Assembly: GCF_900184945.1 (NCBI RefSeq)
Contig: NZ_FXYF01000002.1
Span: forward strand, 534,221 to 598,220
Direction: 5' to 3'
Length of the DNA: 64,000 bases
DNA from: Antarctobacter aquimaris
Lineage (GTDB): Bacteria > Pseudomonadota > Alphaproteobacteria > Rhodobacterales > Rhodobacteraceae
The notes under the pieces are model-generated. The model was not told the origin of the DNA. It did not search any database and saw only the letters and a list, made by a program, of their open reading frames with translations. The position numbers and the translations under genes were made by a program. Shown piece after piece: positions 43,932 through 52,188 of the stretch. Position 1 is the stretch's first letter. Every line of letters starts with the position of its first letter.

Positions 43932-44935
43932 CCGACCTGACCCTGACCTCGCTCGACGCGGTGACCGCGCTGGACCTGCCGACCTTCGACACCGCCGCTG
44001 CCGAGGCCGCGCGCGCCCGCCAGAGCCAGCTGACGAAACCGCCGGGATCGCTGGGCCGGCTGGAAGAGCTGGCCGCCTTCATGGCCGGCTGGCGCGGCAC
44101 CGACCGGCCGCGGATCGACCGGGCGCAGGCGCTGGTCTTTGCCGGCAACCACGGGGTCTGCGCGCAGGGGGTGAATCCCTTTCCGCAGGAGGTGACGGCG
44201 CAGATGGTGGCGAACTTTGCCGCCGGGGGTGCCGCGATCAACCAGCTGTGCACGGCGGCGGGGGCGACGCTGGAGGTGATCGCGCTGGACCTCGACCGGC
44301 CGACGCGCGATTTCACCAGCGCCCCGGCGATGGATGAGGACGACTGCCTCGACGCGCTGCGGCGCGGGGCGGCGGCGGTGGACGCACAGGCGGACGTGCT
44401 GCTGCTGGGCGAAATGGGCATCGGCAATTCGACCGTGGCGGCGGCGCTGGCCTTTGCGGCCTTTGGCGGCAGCGCGGCGGACTGGGTCGGCCCCGGCACC
44501 GGGTCGAACCCGGCGGGCGTGGCGCTGAAGGCGCGCGTGGTGGCCGAGGCGATCGTGCGGCATGGCGCGCTGTCGCCGATGATGCGGCTGGCCGCGCTGG
44601 GCGGGCGTGAACAGGCCGCCCTCTGCGGCGCGGTGCTGGCGGCGCGGATGGCGCGGATCCCGGTGCTGCTGGACGGCTTCATCTGCACGGCGGCGGTCAC
44701 GCCGCTGTTCGCCGCCGACCCGGACCTGCTGGCGCATTGCCTGATTGCGCACCAGAGCCGCGAGCCGGGGCACCGCAGGCTGGCCGAGGCCATGGGCAAG
44801 GCGCCGCTGCTGGACCTTGGCATGGCGCTGGGCGAAGGGTCAGGCGCGGCGCTGGCGCTGCCGATCCTCAAGGGCGCGCTGGCCTGCCACAACGGCATGG
44901 CCACCTTCGCCGAAGCGGGCATCTCGGGCGCATGA
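43928..44935 (+). CDS. cobT: Nicotinate-nucleotide--dimethylbenzimidazole phosphoribosyltransferase CobT (CobU of Pseudomonas)
   Basis: This enzyme activates the lower ligand base as alpha-ribazole phosphate. The 335 residues carry QLTKPPGSLGRLEELAAF (34-51), FAGNHGVCAQGVNPFPQEVT, GEMGIGNSTVAAAL and the C-terminal GEGSGAALALPI with the catalytic glutamate. It should not be confused with the chelatase subunit also named CobT. It overlaps cobU and cobS by four bases each. No bluB for making the base is in the window. Confidence 0.94.
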   Translation: MTDLTLTSLDAVTALDLPTFDTAAAEAARARQSQLTKPPGSLGRLEELAAFMAGWRGTDRPRIDRAQALVFAGNHGVCAQGVNPFPQEVTAQMVANFAAGGAAINQLCTAAGATLEVIALDLDRPTRDFTSAPAMDEDDCLDALRRGAAAVDAQADVLLLGEMGIGNSTVAAALAFAAFGGSAADWVGPGTGSNPAGVALKARVVAEAIVRHGALSPMMRLAALGGREQAALCGAVLAARMARIPVLLDGFICTAAVTPLFAADPDLLAHCLIAHQSREPGHRRLAEAMGKAPLLDLGMALGEGSGAALALPILKGALACHNGMATFAEAGISGA

Positions 44936-45687
44936 CCCCGCGCCGCCGCCTCAGCGAAGTGCGGCTGGCGATGATGATGCTGACGCGCCTGCCGATGGGC
45001 ACCCTGCCGGAGCCGGTGCCAAGCCTGACGCAGGCGCGCTGGGCCTTTCCGCTGGCCGGGCTGCCGGTGGGATTGGCCATGGGGCTGGTGCTCTGGGCCG
45101 CGCAGGTGCTGGGCCTGCCGCCGTTGGCGGCGGGGTTCGTGGCGCTGGCTGTCGCGGCCGTTTTGACCGGCGGTCTGCACCATGACGGGCTGGCGGATTT
45201 TGTCGACGGCATGGGCGGGCGCGACGGGACCCGGCGGCTGGAGATCATGCGCGACAGCCGTATCGGCAGTTACGGCGTGGTCGCGCTGGTGCTGAGCATG
45301 GGGTTGTCGGCCTCGGCGCTGGGGTCTTTGCCGGGACCCGCGCTGGCCGGTCTGCTGCTGGTGGCCGTGGCCAGCCGTCTTGCCATGCTGCTGGTGCTGG
45401 ACCTGTTGCCGCCCGCGCGGGCGGATGGCATGGGGCGGATGGCGGCAGAGGCGCGGGATACGGCGGCATGGCGGGTCTGGCTGCCGGGGGCGGCCCTGGT
45501 CCTGCTGGTCACACTGGCGACCGGACCCATGGCAATCGGCGTACTGGCAGCGATGGCGCTAGCGGCAGCGATTGTCGCGCTTCAGGCGCGCCGCCTGCTG
45601 GGCGGGCAGACCGGCGACGTGCTGGGGGCGGCGCAACTGTGCAGCGAGACGGCGGGTCTGCTGGTCCTGAGCATGGTGCTCGGCTAA
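44932..45687 (+). CDS. cobS: Adenosylcobinamide-GDP ribazoletransferase CobS (CobV)
   Basis: Cobalamin synthase joins adenosylcobinamide-GDP to alpha-ribazole in the membrane. The 251-residue protein is very hydrophobic (about six segments) and has the acid-rich active region HHDGLADFVDGMGG (about 83-96) followed by RRLEIMRDSRIGSYG, which is diagnostic. It overlaps cobT by four bases and ends five bases before the convergent sulfotransferase gene. Confidence 0.93.
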   Translation: MTPRRRLSEVRLAMMMLTRLPMGTLPEPVPSLTQARWAFPLAGLPVGLAMGLVLWAAQVLGLPPLAAGFVALAVAAVLTGGLHHDGLADFVDGMGGRDGTRRLEIMRDSRIGSYGVVALVLSMGLSASALGSLPGPALAGLLLVAVASRLAMLLVLDLLPPARADGMGRMAAEARDTAAWRVWLPGAALVLLVTLATGPMAIGVLAAMALAAAIVALQARRLLGGQTGDVLGAAQLCSETAGLLVLSMVLG

Positions 45688-45691
45688 GGAC

Positions 45692-46564
45692 TCAGCGCGT
45701 TCCCCATTCCAGCCATTTGCGTTCATCGGGGCCGAGTAATTCGCACATGCGCGCATCGTAGGCGGCAAGATCGTCGGCGCTCAACTGCCCTTCCCACTTG
45801 TTCGACGTGGCCGAGTCGAAGAACCCCGCGTCGCTCTGCCAGAACTCCTGCCCCGCCGAGGGGGTAAATCGGTGGGCATTGGCCTTCATGCTGTCAAAAG
45901 TCGCCGCCTGAACGATGTCCTCCAGCAGATCGCCCGGCGTGTCGATCCCCGCGTGCGCAGCAATGCGCGTCACCGCACCGCGCAGGTCGCGCAGCATGTC
46001 GGCGTAGTGCAGGCGCAACAGGTTCTCGCGCGGCTCGCGCGCCAGCGTCTCCCGGTAGTGCCGGACGATGGTCACCAGGCTCGCGCCGTCGGCATGGTCC
46101 GCCTCGAGGAAGATGCGGAAGCTTTCGGAGGGATCCTCAGGAAACAGGTGATCGGCAAACCGTGCCTTGGTCTGGTTGGCGTAGTGCTTGCGGTAGGAGA
46201 AATGCACGTCGATCGGGTGGCGGTAGACGGTGACGTAGCGCAGCTGCGGCCAGTACGGGATCCCGTCGAAGGAGGTGTGCGTCTTGACCTGCCGCCGGTG
46301 GTCCTGCGCCTCCAGCCGGGCCATGACCTCGTCCAGCGGGCGCAGGGCAATGTCGATCCAGGGCGATTTCATCGAGGTCTGCGCGTCGACGCCGGGATCC
46401 GCCGCGATCAGCATCGCCAGGATGCCCTGCGTCCAGGTGGTGCCGGACTTGGCCGGGGTACAGACGACGATATCGCCCTCGCGCGGCGTAAACGCCTGCC
46501 AGCGGCGGGAATCGGTCAGATCGGAGACGTAATCGCGCTGCGGCGGTTCGGCGGCAAGGGTCAT
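45692..46564 (-). CDS. PAPS-dependent sulfotransferase
   Basis: The 290-residue cytosolic-type sulfotransferase has the 5'-phosphosulfate loop CTPAKSGTTWTQ (35-46), the 3'-phosphate motif YRHPIDVHFSYRKHY (about 114) and the family's C-terminal Trp-Glu region. It transfers sulfate from PAPS to a hydroxyl group of a small molecule that cannot be identified here. It lies 66 bases after the CMD-family gene on the same strand and is probably the last gene of the leftward series starting with the MBL protein. Such bacterial aryl/alcohol sulfotransferases are uncommon, so linkage to aromatic catabolism is of interest. Confidence 0.85.
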   Translation of the reverse strand: MTLAAEPPQRDYVSDLTDSRRWQAFTPREGDIVVCTPAKSGTTWTQGILAMLIAADPGVDAQTSMKSPWIDIALRPLDEVMARLEAQDHRRQVKTHTSFDGIPYWPQLRYVTVYRHPIDVHFSYRKHYANQTKARFADHLFPEDPSESFRIFLEADHADGASLVTIVRHYRETLAREPRENLLRLHYADMLRDLRGAVTRIAAHAGIDTPGDLLEDIVQAATFDSMKANAHRFTPSAGQEFWQSDAGFFDSATSNKWEGQLSADDLAAYDARMCELLGPDERKWLEWGTR

Positions 46565-46630
46565 CGGCGGTCCTCCTCGCCGCAGCCTGCCGCACAGGGC
46601 ACGGCATGGCGAGGGAAAACCGCCCCCGCG

Positions 46631-47020
46631 TCAGAGCTGCCCCTGTTCCTCCAGCACCTTGCGGGCCACGCGGAAGCATTCCAGCCCCATCGGCACGCCA
46701 CAGTAGATCGCCACCACATGGATGATCGCGCGGATCTCTTCCTTGGTGACGCCATTTGTCAGCGCGCCCCGGCAATGGATTTCCCATTCGTGCATCCGCC
46801 CCAGCGCGCCGATCATCGCCAGGTTCATCATGCTGCGGGTCTTGGGCTCGATCACCTCGTCGCCCCAGCCGAACCCCCAGCACCAGGCGGTCATCGCCTC
46901 CTGGAACGGCCGGGTGAAATCATCGGCGGCGGCAAGGTTCTTTTCAACGTATTCCGCGCCCAGCGTCGCCTTGCGCTGTTCCAGCCCCTTGAGAAAGAGG
47001 TCTTCGTCAAACGTGCTCAC
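46631..47020 (-). CDS. Carboxymuconolactone decarboxylase family protein
   Basis: The 129-residue protein matches the PcaC-like branch of the CMD family (EPKTRSMMNLAMIGALG near 59, NGVTKEEIRAIIHVVAIYCG near 89). It lacks the CxxC pair of AhpD-type peroxidase relatives, so a lactone decarboxylase or structural role is more likely. No other beta-ketoadipate gene is nearby. It lies between the DUF2783 gene and the sulfotransferase gene. Confidence 0.8.
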   Translation of the reverse strand: MSTFDEDLFLKGLEQRKATLGAEYVEKNLAAADDFTRPFQEAMTAWCWGFGWGDEVIEPKTRSMMNLAMIGALGRMHEWEIHCRGALTNGVTKEEIRAIIHVVAIYCGVPMGLECFRVARKVLEEQGQL

Positions 47021-47088
47021 GTCGGTCTCCGCTCTGTTGGCCGCAGTGTGATGCCACGCGGCGCGGGGATGGGCCAGAGGCCGAAGGG

Positions 47089-47292
47089 TCAGGCCGCCGG
47101 CCCGCCCGGATCGCGCGCCAGTGCCAAGGCCTGTTTCAGCACCGCAGGATCGCCGACCTGATTGGCCAGAATCAGGATCAGGCGGGCGTTCAACGCGGCG
47201 CTTTCGTCCTCGCTGAGGCCGTTATGGGCGGCGATCAGGCGCTCGTAGAATCCATCCGGGTCGGGGATGTTGGGATCGGTCCTGAGGGGCAT
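47089..47292 (-). CDS. DUF2783 small protein
   Basis: The 67-residue helical protein fits DUF2783, a family of small proteins generally encoded next to FAD-dependent aromatic monooxygenases. It starts three bases after the monooxygenase stop, so it is coexpressed with it and may be a small partner subunit (inference). The pattern ERLIAAHNGLSEDESAALNARLIL is the conserved core, here spanning residues 17-40. Confidence 0.78.
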   Translation of the reverse strand: MPLRTDPNIPDPDGFYERLIAAHNGLSEDESAALNARLILILANQVGDPAVLKQALALARDPGGPAA

Positions 47293-47295
47293 GGG

Positions 47296-48918
47296 CTACT
47301 CCCGTCCTATCGCGCGGCGCAGGTTGGTGCGCAGCGAGGTTTCGTCGAAGAAGGCCCAGCGCGCCACGACGTGCTGGTCCGGGCGGATCAGGTAGACGGC
47401 CTGCGACGCCTCGCCCAGGTAACGCTGCGCCAGCGCCCCGCTCGGGTCGTCCTTGGTGGACAGCGCCACGCGCCGCACTCCGATCCCGGCCTCCTCCAGC
47501 GTCTCGGGCGCCTCCGCATCGACCGTCAGCAGGCTAAAATCGCCGCCCAGCCGCTCCAGCAGGTAGCCCGCGCCCAGCGGCGCATCGGGACAGGGGCTGC
47601 CGGGCCGGGTCCGCGACGGGCCGCCATGCAGCGCATCGACGCCGTTCAAGGGCCCGCCGTCATAGGTGCAGGGCACCGACAAACGCCCCGAGTTCACCAG
47701 CGGGCGGGCAAACGCGTGGTGTTCCGCCAGGTCCAGCACCGCGTTGCGAAAGACATGGCTGATCTTGGACTTCGGCGTGATGAAATCGGTGGATCGGGTG
47801 GAATTGAGGATGTTCTCGTCCGCGCCGTGGATGCGCTCCCAGTCGTAGCTGTCGAGCAGGCGGTCGGGTGCCTTGCCCCGGATCACCAGCCCCAGCTTCC
47901 AGCCGAGGTTGTCCACGTCCTGCATCCCCGAATTCGCCCCCCGCGCGCCAAAGGGGCTGACCTGGTGCGCGGCGTCCCCGGCAAAGATCACGCGTCCATG
48001 GCGGAATTTCTTCATCCGGCGGCACTGGAAGGTGTAGATCGAGGTCCACACGATCTCGTACTCCACCCCCGGAAGCATCGCGTCGAGGCGGCGGCGCACG
48101 TTCTCTTCTTTCAGCTCCTCCTTGCGGTCCACGTCCCAGCCGATCTGGAAATCGACCCGCCAGATGCCATCGGGCTGCTTGTGCAGCAGGGTCGAGGCGC
48201 CGGACTTGAAATGCGGCTCAAACCAGAACCAGCGTTCGGTCGGGAAGGTTTCGTTGACCATGCGGATGTCGGCGATGAGAAAGCTGTCCTCGAACACGCG
48301 GCCTTCGAAATCCAGCCCCATCATCTTGCGCAGCGGGCTGGAGGCGCCGTCGCAGCCGATCAGCCAGTCGGCCTCGATGGTGTACGGCCCCTCGGGCGTG
48401 GCGATCTCCAGAACGGCATGATCGTCCTGCACGGTGACACTGTCGACGCGGTTCTTTCCGCGGATTTCGATAGGCGCACCAGCCGCCTGCGCCTCGCGGA
48501 CGCGTTCGACAAGGAATCGTTCGAAATAGGGCTGTTGCAGGTTGATGAAAGCGGGGAACTTGTGCCCCGCCTCGGGCAGCAGGTTGAACTCGTAGACCTT
48601 GCGGTCGTCATGGAACACCTTGCCGAGGTTCCAGACCACGCCCTTTTGCAGCATCGCCTCGCCCGCGCCGTAACGGTCGGCGATCTCGAGACAGCGCTTG
48701 GCGAAACAGATCGCGCGGGAGCCCTGCCCGACGCCCTCGTGATCGTCCAGCAGGACGACCGGTATGCCCTGAAGTCCGAGGTCGAGGGCGGTCGCCACGC
48801 CGATGGGGCCGCCGCCCATGACGACAACCGGGTGCCGGACAGTTGTTTCGGCATCCTGGTCAGAAGAACGCTCGTAGGGGTAGAGCTTGAAGGCTAGCTG
48901 GTAGCGGTCCTGGATCAT
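47296..48918 (-). CDS. FAD-dependent aromatic monooxygenase (MhpA/PheA group)
   Basis: The 540-residue group A flavoprotein hydroxylase has the dinucleotide fold VVVMGGGPIGVATALDL (31-47), the DG motif in IGCDGASSPLRKM (about 178) and GDAAHQVSPFGARGANSGMQD (about 310), the three standard FAD contacts. It should hydroxylate an aromatic ring using NAD(P)H and O2. ATG at 48918 has AGAGGAA seven bases upstream; the longer open frame upstream is a shadow of neighbouring genes. Placed with DUF2783 and upstream of hmgA-fahA it may make homogentisate or gentisate-like products; the exact phenol is unknown. Confidence 0.85.
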   Translation of the reverse strand: MIQDRYQLAFKLYPYERSSDQDAETTVRHPVVVMGGGPIGVATALDLGLQGIPVVLLDDHEGVGQGSRAICFAKRCLEIADRYGAGEAMLQKGVVWNLGKVFHDDRKVYEFNLLPEAGHKFPAFINLQQPYFERFLVERVREAQAAGAPIEIRGKNRVDSVTVQDDHAVLEIATPEGPYTIEADWLIGCDGASSPLRKMMGLDFEGRVFEDSFLIADIRMVNETFPTERWFWFEPHFKSGASTLLHKQPDGIWRVDFQIGWDVDRKEELKEENVRRRLDAMLPGVEYEIVWTSIYTFQCRRMKKFRHGRVIFAGDAAHQVSPFGARGANSGMQDVDNLGWKLGLVIRGKAPDRLLDSYDWERIHGADENILNSTRSTDFITPKSKISHVFRNAVLDLAEHHAFARPLVNSGRLSVPCTYDGGPLNGVDALHGGPSRTRPGSPCPDAPLGAGYLLERLGGDFSLLTVDAEAPETLEEAGIGVRRVALSTKDDPSGALAQRYLGEASQAVYLIRPDQHVVARWAFFDETSLRTNLRRAIGRE

Positions 48919-48929
48919 GGCGGTTCCTC

Positions 48930-49217
48930 TCAGACGGTCAGGCGGGACAGAACGAAGGCGAGCAGCACCGACACACCGCCCGATACGGCGAACAGCAGCG
49001 CCATGGCGCGGGACATCTGCCCGACGCGGGACAGGCGCAGCGTGGCCAGCCCCTCGCGCAGCCAGCGCGCCGAGAGCATGGCCCGCGCCATGCCATCCTG
49101 ACGCAGCTGCCGCGTTGCGTGGCGGACGAAATGCAACCAGAGGGCCAACAGGCCCACCCCCAGCGCCAGCGCGGCAAGCCCCGTCGCAAGGCTGGCCAGG
49201 GCATCGAGCGTGCTCAC
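48930..49217 (-). CDS. Small two-span membrane protein
   Basis: The 95-residue protein begins with GTG at 49217, which overlaps the MBL gene stop (GTGA). It has two hydrophobic segments (about 8-28 and 72-93) separated by an Arg-rich cytoplasmic-type loop. No family is recognised. It is sandwiched and translationally coupled between the MBL protein and the FAD monooxygenase, which argues that it is a real gene with a related job, perhaps anchoring or electron transfer (inference). Confidence 0.6.
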   Translation of the reverse strand: MSTLDALASLATGLAALALGVGLLALWLHFVRHATRQLRQDGMARAMLSARWLREGLATLRLSRVGQMSRAMALLFAVSGGVSVLLAFVLSRLTV

Positions 49218-50164
49218 CCCTGCAACGCCGCCCACATGTCCTTGTCCCGCTGCGCCGTCCAGATGCGCGGCGTGTCGATGCCGCGCGCCTCGTCATAGGC
49301 GCGGGCGACGTTGAAGGGCAGGCAATGCTCGTAGATGGCGTAGTCCTTGAACTTGGGGTCGCAGGCCGCGCGCACCGCGTCCCAGGCCTCTTTCAGCGTA
49401 CCGCCGCGCGCGACGACCTTTTCGACCGGCTTGTAGGTGGAGCGGACGAAATCCTCGGTCGCGGCGATGGCCTTGGCCACCATCTCCGGCCCCACCAGCG
49501 CGTCACCCCGGCCCGGCGCGATGGCCTGCGGCTCAAAGGCGGCGATGTTGGCCAGCGTCTCGTGCCAGTCGTTGAAATGCCCGTCGCCGCAGTAGCAGGC
49601 CGAATGGTATTCGACGATGTCGCCGGTGAACATCACCTCCTGATCGGGCACCCAGACCACCGCGTCGCCCGCCGTGTGCGCCCGGCCCAGCGTCATGATG
49701 TCGACGCGCCGCTTGCCCAGGTAGACGGTCATGGACTCGGAAAAGGTCGTCGTCGGCCAGGTCAGGCCGGGGATTTCCTCGTGCCCCTGGAAGAGGCGCG
49801 GAAAGCGGTCGAACTCGCTGTCCCAGTCCTCCTGCCCGCGCTCGGCCACCATCGACCGCGCCACGTCGGACATGATGATCTCCCGCGCACCATAGGCCGA
49901 GGCGCCCAGCACCCGCACCGCGTGGTAATGCGTCAGCACCAGGTGGCTGATCGGCTTGTCCGTGACCGAACGCACATGCTCGATCACCTTGCGCGCCAGG
50001 CGCGGCGTCGCCTGCGCCTCGACGATCATCACCGACTCGTCGCCGATGATGACGCCGGTGTTGGGGTCGCCCTCGGCGGTGAAGGCGTAGAGCCCGTCAC
50101 CCACCTGAGTAAAGGAGGTCTTCTTCTCGGTCATGTCTCCGGCGGAGGCAAAGGCCTTGCTCAT
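49214..50164 (-). CDS. MBL-fold hydrolase lacking the usual second-metal ligands
   Basis: The 316-residue metallo-beta-lactamase fold protein has HYH at 79-81, then Ala-82, Val-83 and Arg-84 where the family normally has x-Asp-His, so the DH of HxHxDH is missing. Other fold marks remain: GRAHTAGDAVVW (about 176) and FTGDIVEYH. One metal may still bind or the site may be remodelled. ATG at 50164 has AAAGGTG upstream. It heads a leftward operon with a small membrane protein and an FAD monooxygenase, and such combinations recur in aromatic catabolism. Function unknown. Confidence 0.78.
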   Translation of the reverse strand: MSKAFASAGDMTEKKTSFTQVGDGLYAFTAEGDPNTGVIIGDESVMIVEAQATPRLARKVIEHVRSVTDKPISHLVLTHYHAVRVLGASAYGAREIIMSDVARSMVAERGQEDWDSEFDRFPRLFQGHEEIPGLTWPTTTFSESMTVYLGKRRVDIMTLGRAHTAGDAVVWVPDQEVMFTGDIVEYHSACYCGDGHFNDWHETLANIAAFEPQAIAPGRGDALVGPEMVAKAIAATEDFVRSTYKPVEKVVARGGTLKEAWDAVRAACDPKFKDYAIYEHCLPFNVARAYDEARGIDTPRIWTAQRDKDMWAALQG

Positions 50165-50220
50165 CGTGCACCTTTCAAGTCTCTGGACGCGGACACGCCC
50201 CTGTGATTGCATCGCGGATC

Positions 50221-50784
50221 ATGAGCAACGCCCTGAAACCCGCCCTGATCTTTGTCGCCAGCGCGCTTGTGCTGGCGGTGATCCTCGCCCTGATGGGCCG
50301 CGACTGGATCTGCCCCTGCGGGCGGATCGACTTCTGGGCCGGGCCGGGCACCCCGCCCGAAGAGGGCAGTCAGCACCTGTTCGACCTCTATTCGCCCAGC
50401 CACCTGATCCACGGCCTGGCTTTCTACGGCATCCTGGCACTGGTCGCCTCGCGCCTCAGCCTGAACCTGCGCCTCGCTTTGGCGCTGGTGGCCGAGGCCG
50501 CCTGGGAGGTGCTGGAAAACACGCCTATGGTGATCGAACGCTATCGCGCGGTCACCGTCTCGCTGGATTACAACGGCGACAGCGTGATCAACTCGATCTT
50601 CGACCTGGTGGCCATGGTGATCGGTTTCTACCTGGCGCGGGTGCTGCCGGTCTGGGTCAGCGTGGCCATCGTGATCGGGCTCGAGGTGCTGACCGCGATC
50701 CTGATCCGCGACGGGCTGGCGCTGAACGTGCTGATGCTGTTCTGGCCGGTGGATGCCGTCCTGCAATGGCAGCAGGGCCTCTAG
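50221..50784 (+). CDS. DUF2585 (UPF0314) membrane protein
   Basis: The 187-residue protein has about five hydrophobic segments and the conserved family core GRDWICPCGRIDFW (26-39), SQHLFDLYSPSHLIHG and EAAWEVLENTPMVIERYR. Function is unknown. It is on the opposite strand to its neighbours, divergent from the MBL gene and convergent with fahA (stop two bases before the fahA stop). GTG at 50203 is an alternative start. Confidence 0.8.
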   Translation: MSNALKPALIFVASALVLAVILALMGRDWICPCGRIDFWAGPGTPPEEGSQHLFDLYSPSHLIHGLAFYGILALVASRLSLNLRLALALVAEAAWEVLENTPMVIERYRAVTVSLDYNGDSVINSIFDLVAMVIGFYLARVLPVWVSVAIVIGLEVLTAILIRDGLALNVLMLFWPVDAVLQWQQGL

Positions 50785-50786
50785 GC

Positions 50787-52052
50787 TCATCCCCGCCCCC
50801 CGTAGGGATCGTCCAGCGCCGGCAACAGCTGCCCGGTGCAGGCGCCAAAGCCGATGCGATAGCCATCCCCCATGGCCGCGCCGCGCAGTGTCACGGTATC
50901 GCCGTCCTCCAGGAAGCTGCGCGTCGCGCCGCCCTCCAGCGTGATCGGCTCCTTGCCGCCCCAGGCCAGTTCCAGCAGCGCACCCCGGCTGTCCCTGGCC
51001 GGGCCCGAGATGGTGCCGGACCCCAGCAGGTCCCCCACCGACATCGGGCAGCCGCTGGTCGTGTGATGCGCCAGTTGCTGCGCCGAGGAGTAATACATCT
51101 CGCGGTAGTTGGTCCGCGTGATGACCGTCTCCCCTCCGCCCTCCGGCAACAGACCCACCTCGAGATCGATGTCATAGAGCATCGGACCGGGCTCCTGCAG
51201 GTAGTCCAGCAAGGGCCGGTCGCGCTCCGGCGTGGCGACGCGGAACGGCTCCAGGGCGGCCTTTGGCACGATCCACGGACTGATCGAGGTCGCCGTTGCC
51301 TTGGCCTGGAACGGCCCCAGCGGCTGGTACTCCCAGGCCTGGATGTCGCGCGCCGACCAGTCGTTCAGCAGAACGTAGCCAAAGATCATCGCGTCCGCCT
51401 CCGCCACCGTGACCGGCCCTTCCGAATCCAACCCGACCACCGCGCCCAGTTCCAGCTCGAAGTCGAACCGCGCCGAGGGGGCAAAGCGCGGCAGGGCCTC
51501 GTCCGGCGCCTTCACCTGCCCCCAGGGACGGCGCACCGGCGTGCCGGACACCACGACCGAGGACGCCCGCCCGTTGTAGCCGATGGGCACCGACAGCCAG
51601 TTCGGCGGCAGCGCGTTCTCCGGCCCCCGGAACATGGTGCCGACGTTGGTCGCATGGTGCTTGGACGCGTAGAAATCGGTGTATTCCGCCACGGCGAAGG
51701 GCATCAGCATCCCGGTCCCCGCCTGCGGCACCATGTAGGCGGTCAGCGCCTCGGCATCGGGCGCGGCCTCGGCCAGCATCTCGGTCAGGGTTTCGCGAAA
51801 GGCGGCCCAGGCCGCCGGCCCCAGCGCCATGAACTCGTTCCAGACCCCGAAGAAGAACACCTCGTCCATGTCGTCCATCTGGATCAGCCCATCAGCCTCC
51901 AGCGCGGTCACATCCAGGATCATGTCGCCGATGGCGACGCCGCAATGCGCCTCGCCGCCTTCGGCCCGGAACGACCCGTAGGGCAGGTTGTTCAGCGGGA
52001 AATCGGTGTCGGCGGAGTTCGCACTCTCCACCCAGGATCGTTGAAGGGGCAT
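50787..52052 (-). CDS. fahA: Fumarylacetoacetase FahA
   Basis: FahA cleaves fumarylacetoacetate to fumarate and acetoacetate, the last step of tyrosine/phenylalanine breakdown. The 421-residue, full-length form has the small N-terminal SH3-like domain (about 1-120) and the catalytic domain with metal ligands in FDFELELGAVVG (about 190-200) and LLNDWSARDIQAWEYQPLG. It is 136 bases downstream of hmgA; that gap contains a dispersed GC repeat. Maleylacetoacetate isomerase, the enzyme between HmgA and FahA, is not encoded nearby. Confidence 0.94.
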   Translation of the reverse strand: MPLQRSWVESANSADTDFPLNNLPYGSFRAEGGEAHCGVAIGDMILDVTALEADGLIQMDDMDEVFFFGVWNEFMALGPAAWAAFRETLTEMLAEAAPDAEALTAYMVPQAGTGMLMPFAVAEYTDFYASKHHATNVGTMFRGPENALPPNWLSVPIGYNGRASSVVVSGTPVRRPWGQVKAPDEALPRFAPSARFDFELELGAVVGLDSEGPVTVAEADAMIFGYVLLNDWSARDIQAWEYQPLGPFQAKATATSISPWIVPKAALEPFRVATPERDRPLLDYLQEPGPMLYDIDLEVGLLPEGGGETVITRTNYREMYYSSAQQLAHHTTSGCPMSVGDLLGSGTISGPARDSRGALLELAWGGKEPITLEGGATRSFLEDGDTVTLRGAAMGDGYRIGFGACTGQLLPALDDPYGGRG

Positions 52053-52123
52053 GTGTCGTCCTGTCGGTTGAAGGGCAGCGGGATGACCCCCGCCTTGCGC
52101 CGCGAACCCGGCGCCGCCCCTGT

Positions 52124-52185
52124 CTTCTTTGGTTTTCCAAATACCCTCGGGGGAGTCGCCGGAGGCGACGGGGGCAGAGCCCCCT
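52124..52185. repeat. Dispersed GC-rich repeat, copy between hmgA and fahA
   Basis: CTTCTTTGGTTTTCCAAATA at the start, then CCCTCGGGGGAG, a GTCGCCGGAGGCGAC hairpin and GGGGGCAGAGCCCCCT. Same layout as the copies at 33998-34066 and 54124-54178 (the latter inverted). It sits between two cotranscribed genes, so it is not a full terminator. Confidence 0.7.
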
Positions 52186-52188
52186 TCC

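Noticed and set aside
47224..48897. Plus-strand open frame opposite the FAD monooxygenase
   Set aside because: Shadow of the flavoprotein gene; no start context and no family resemblance.
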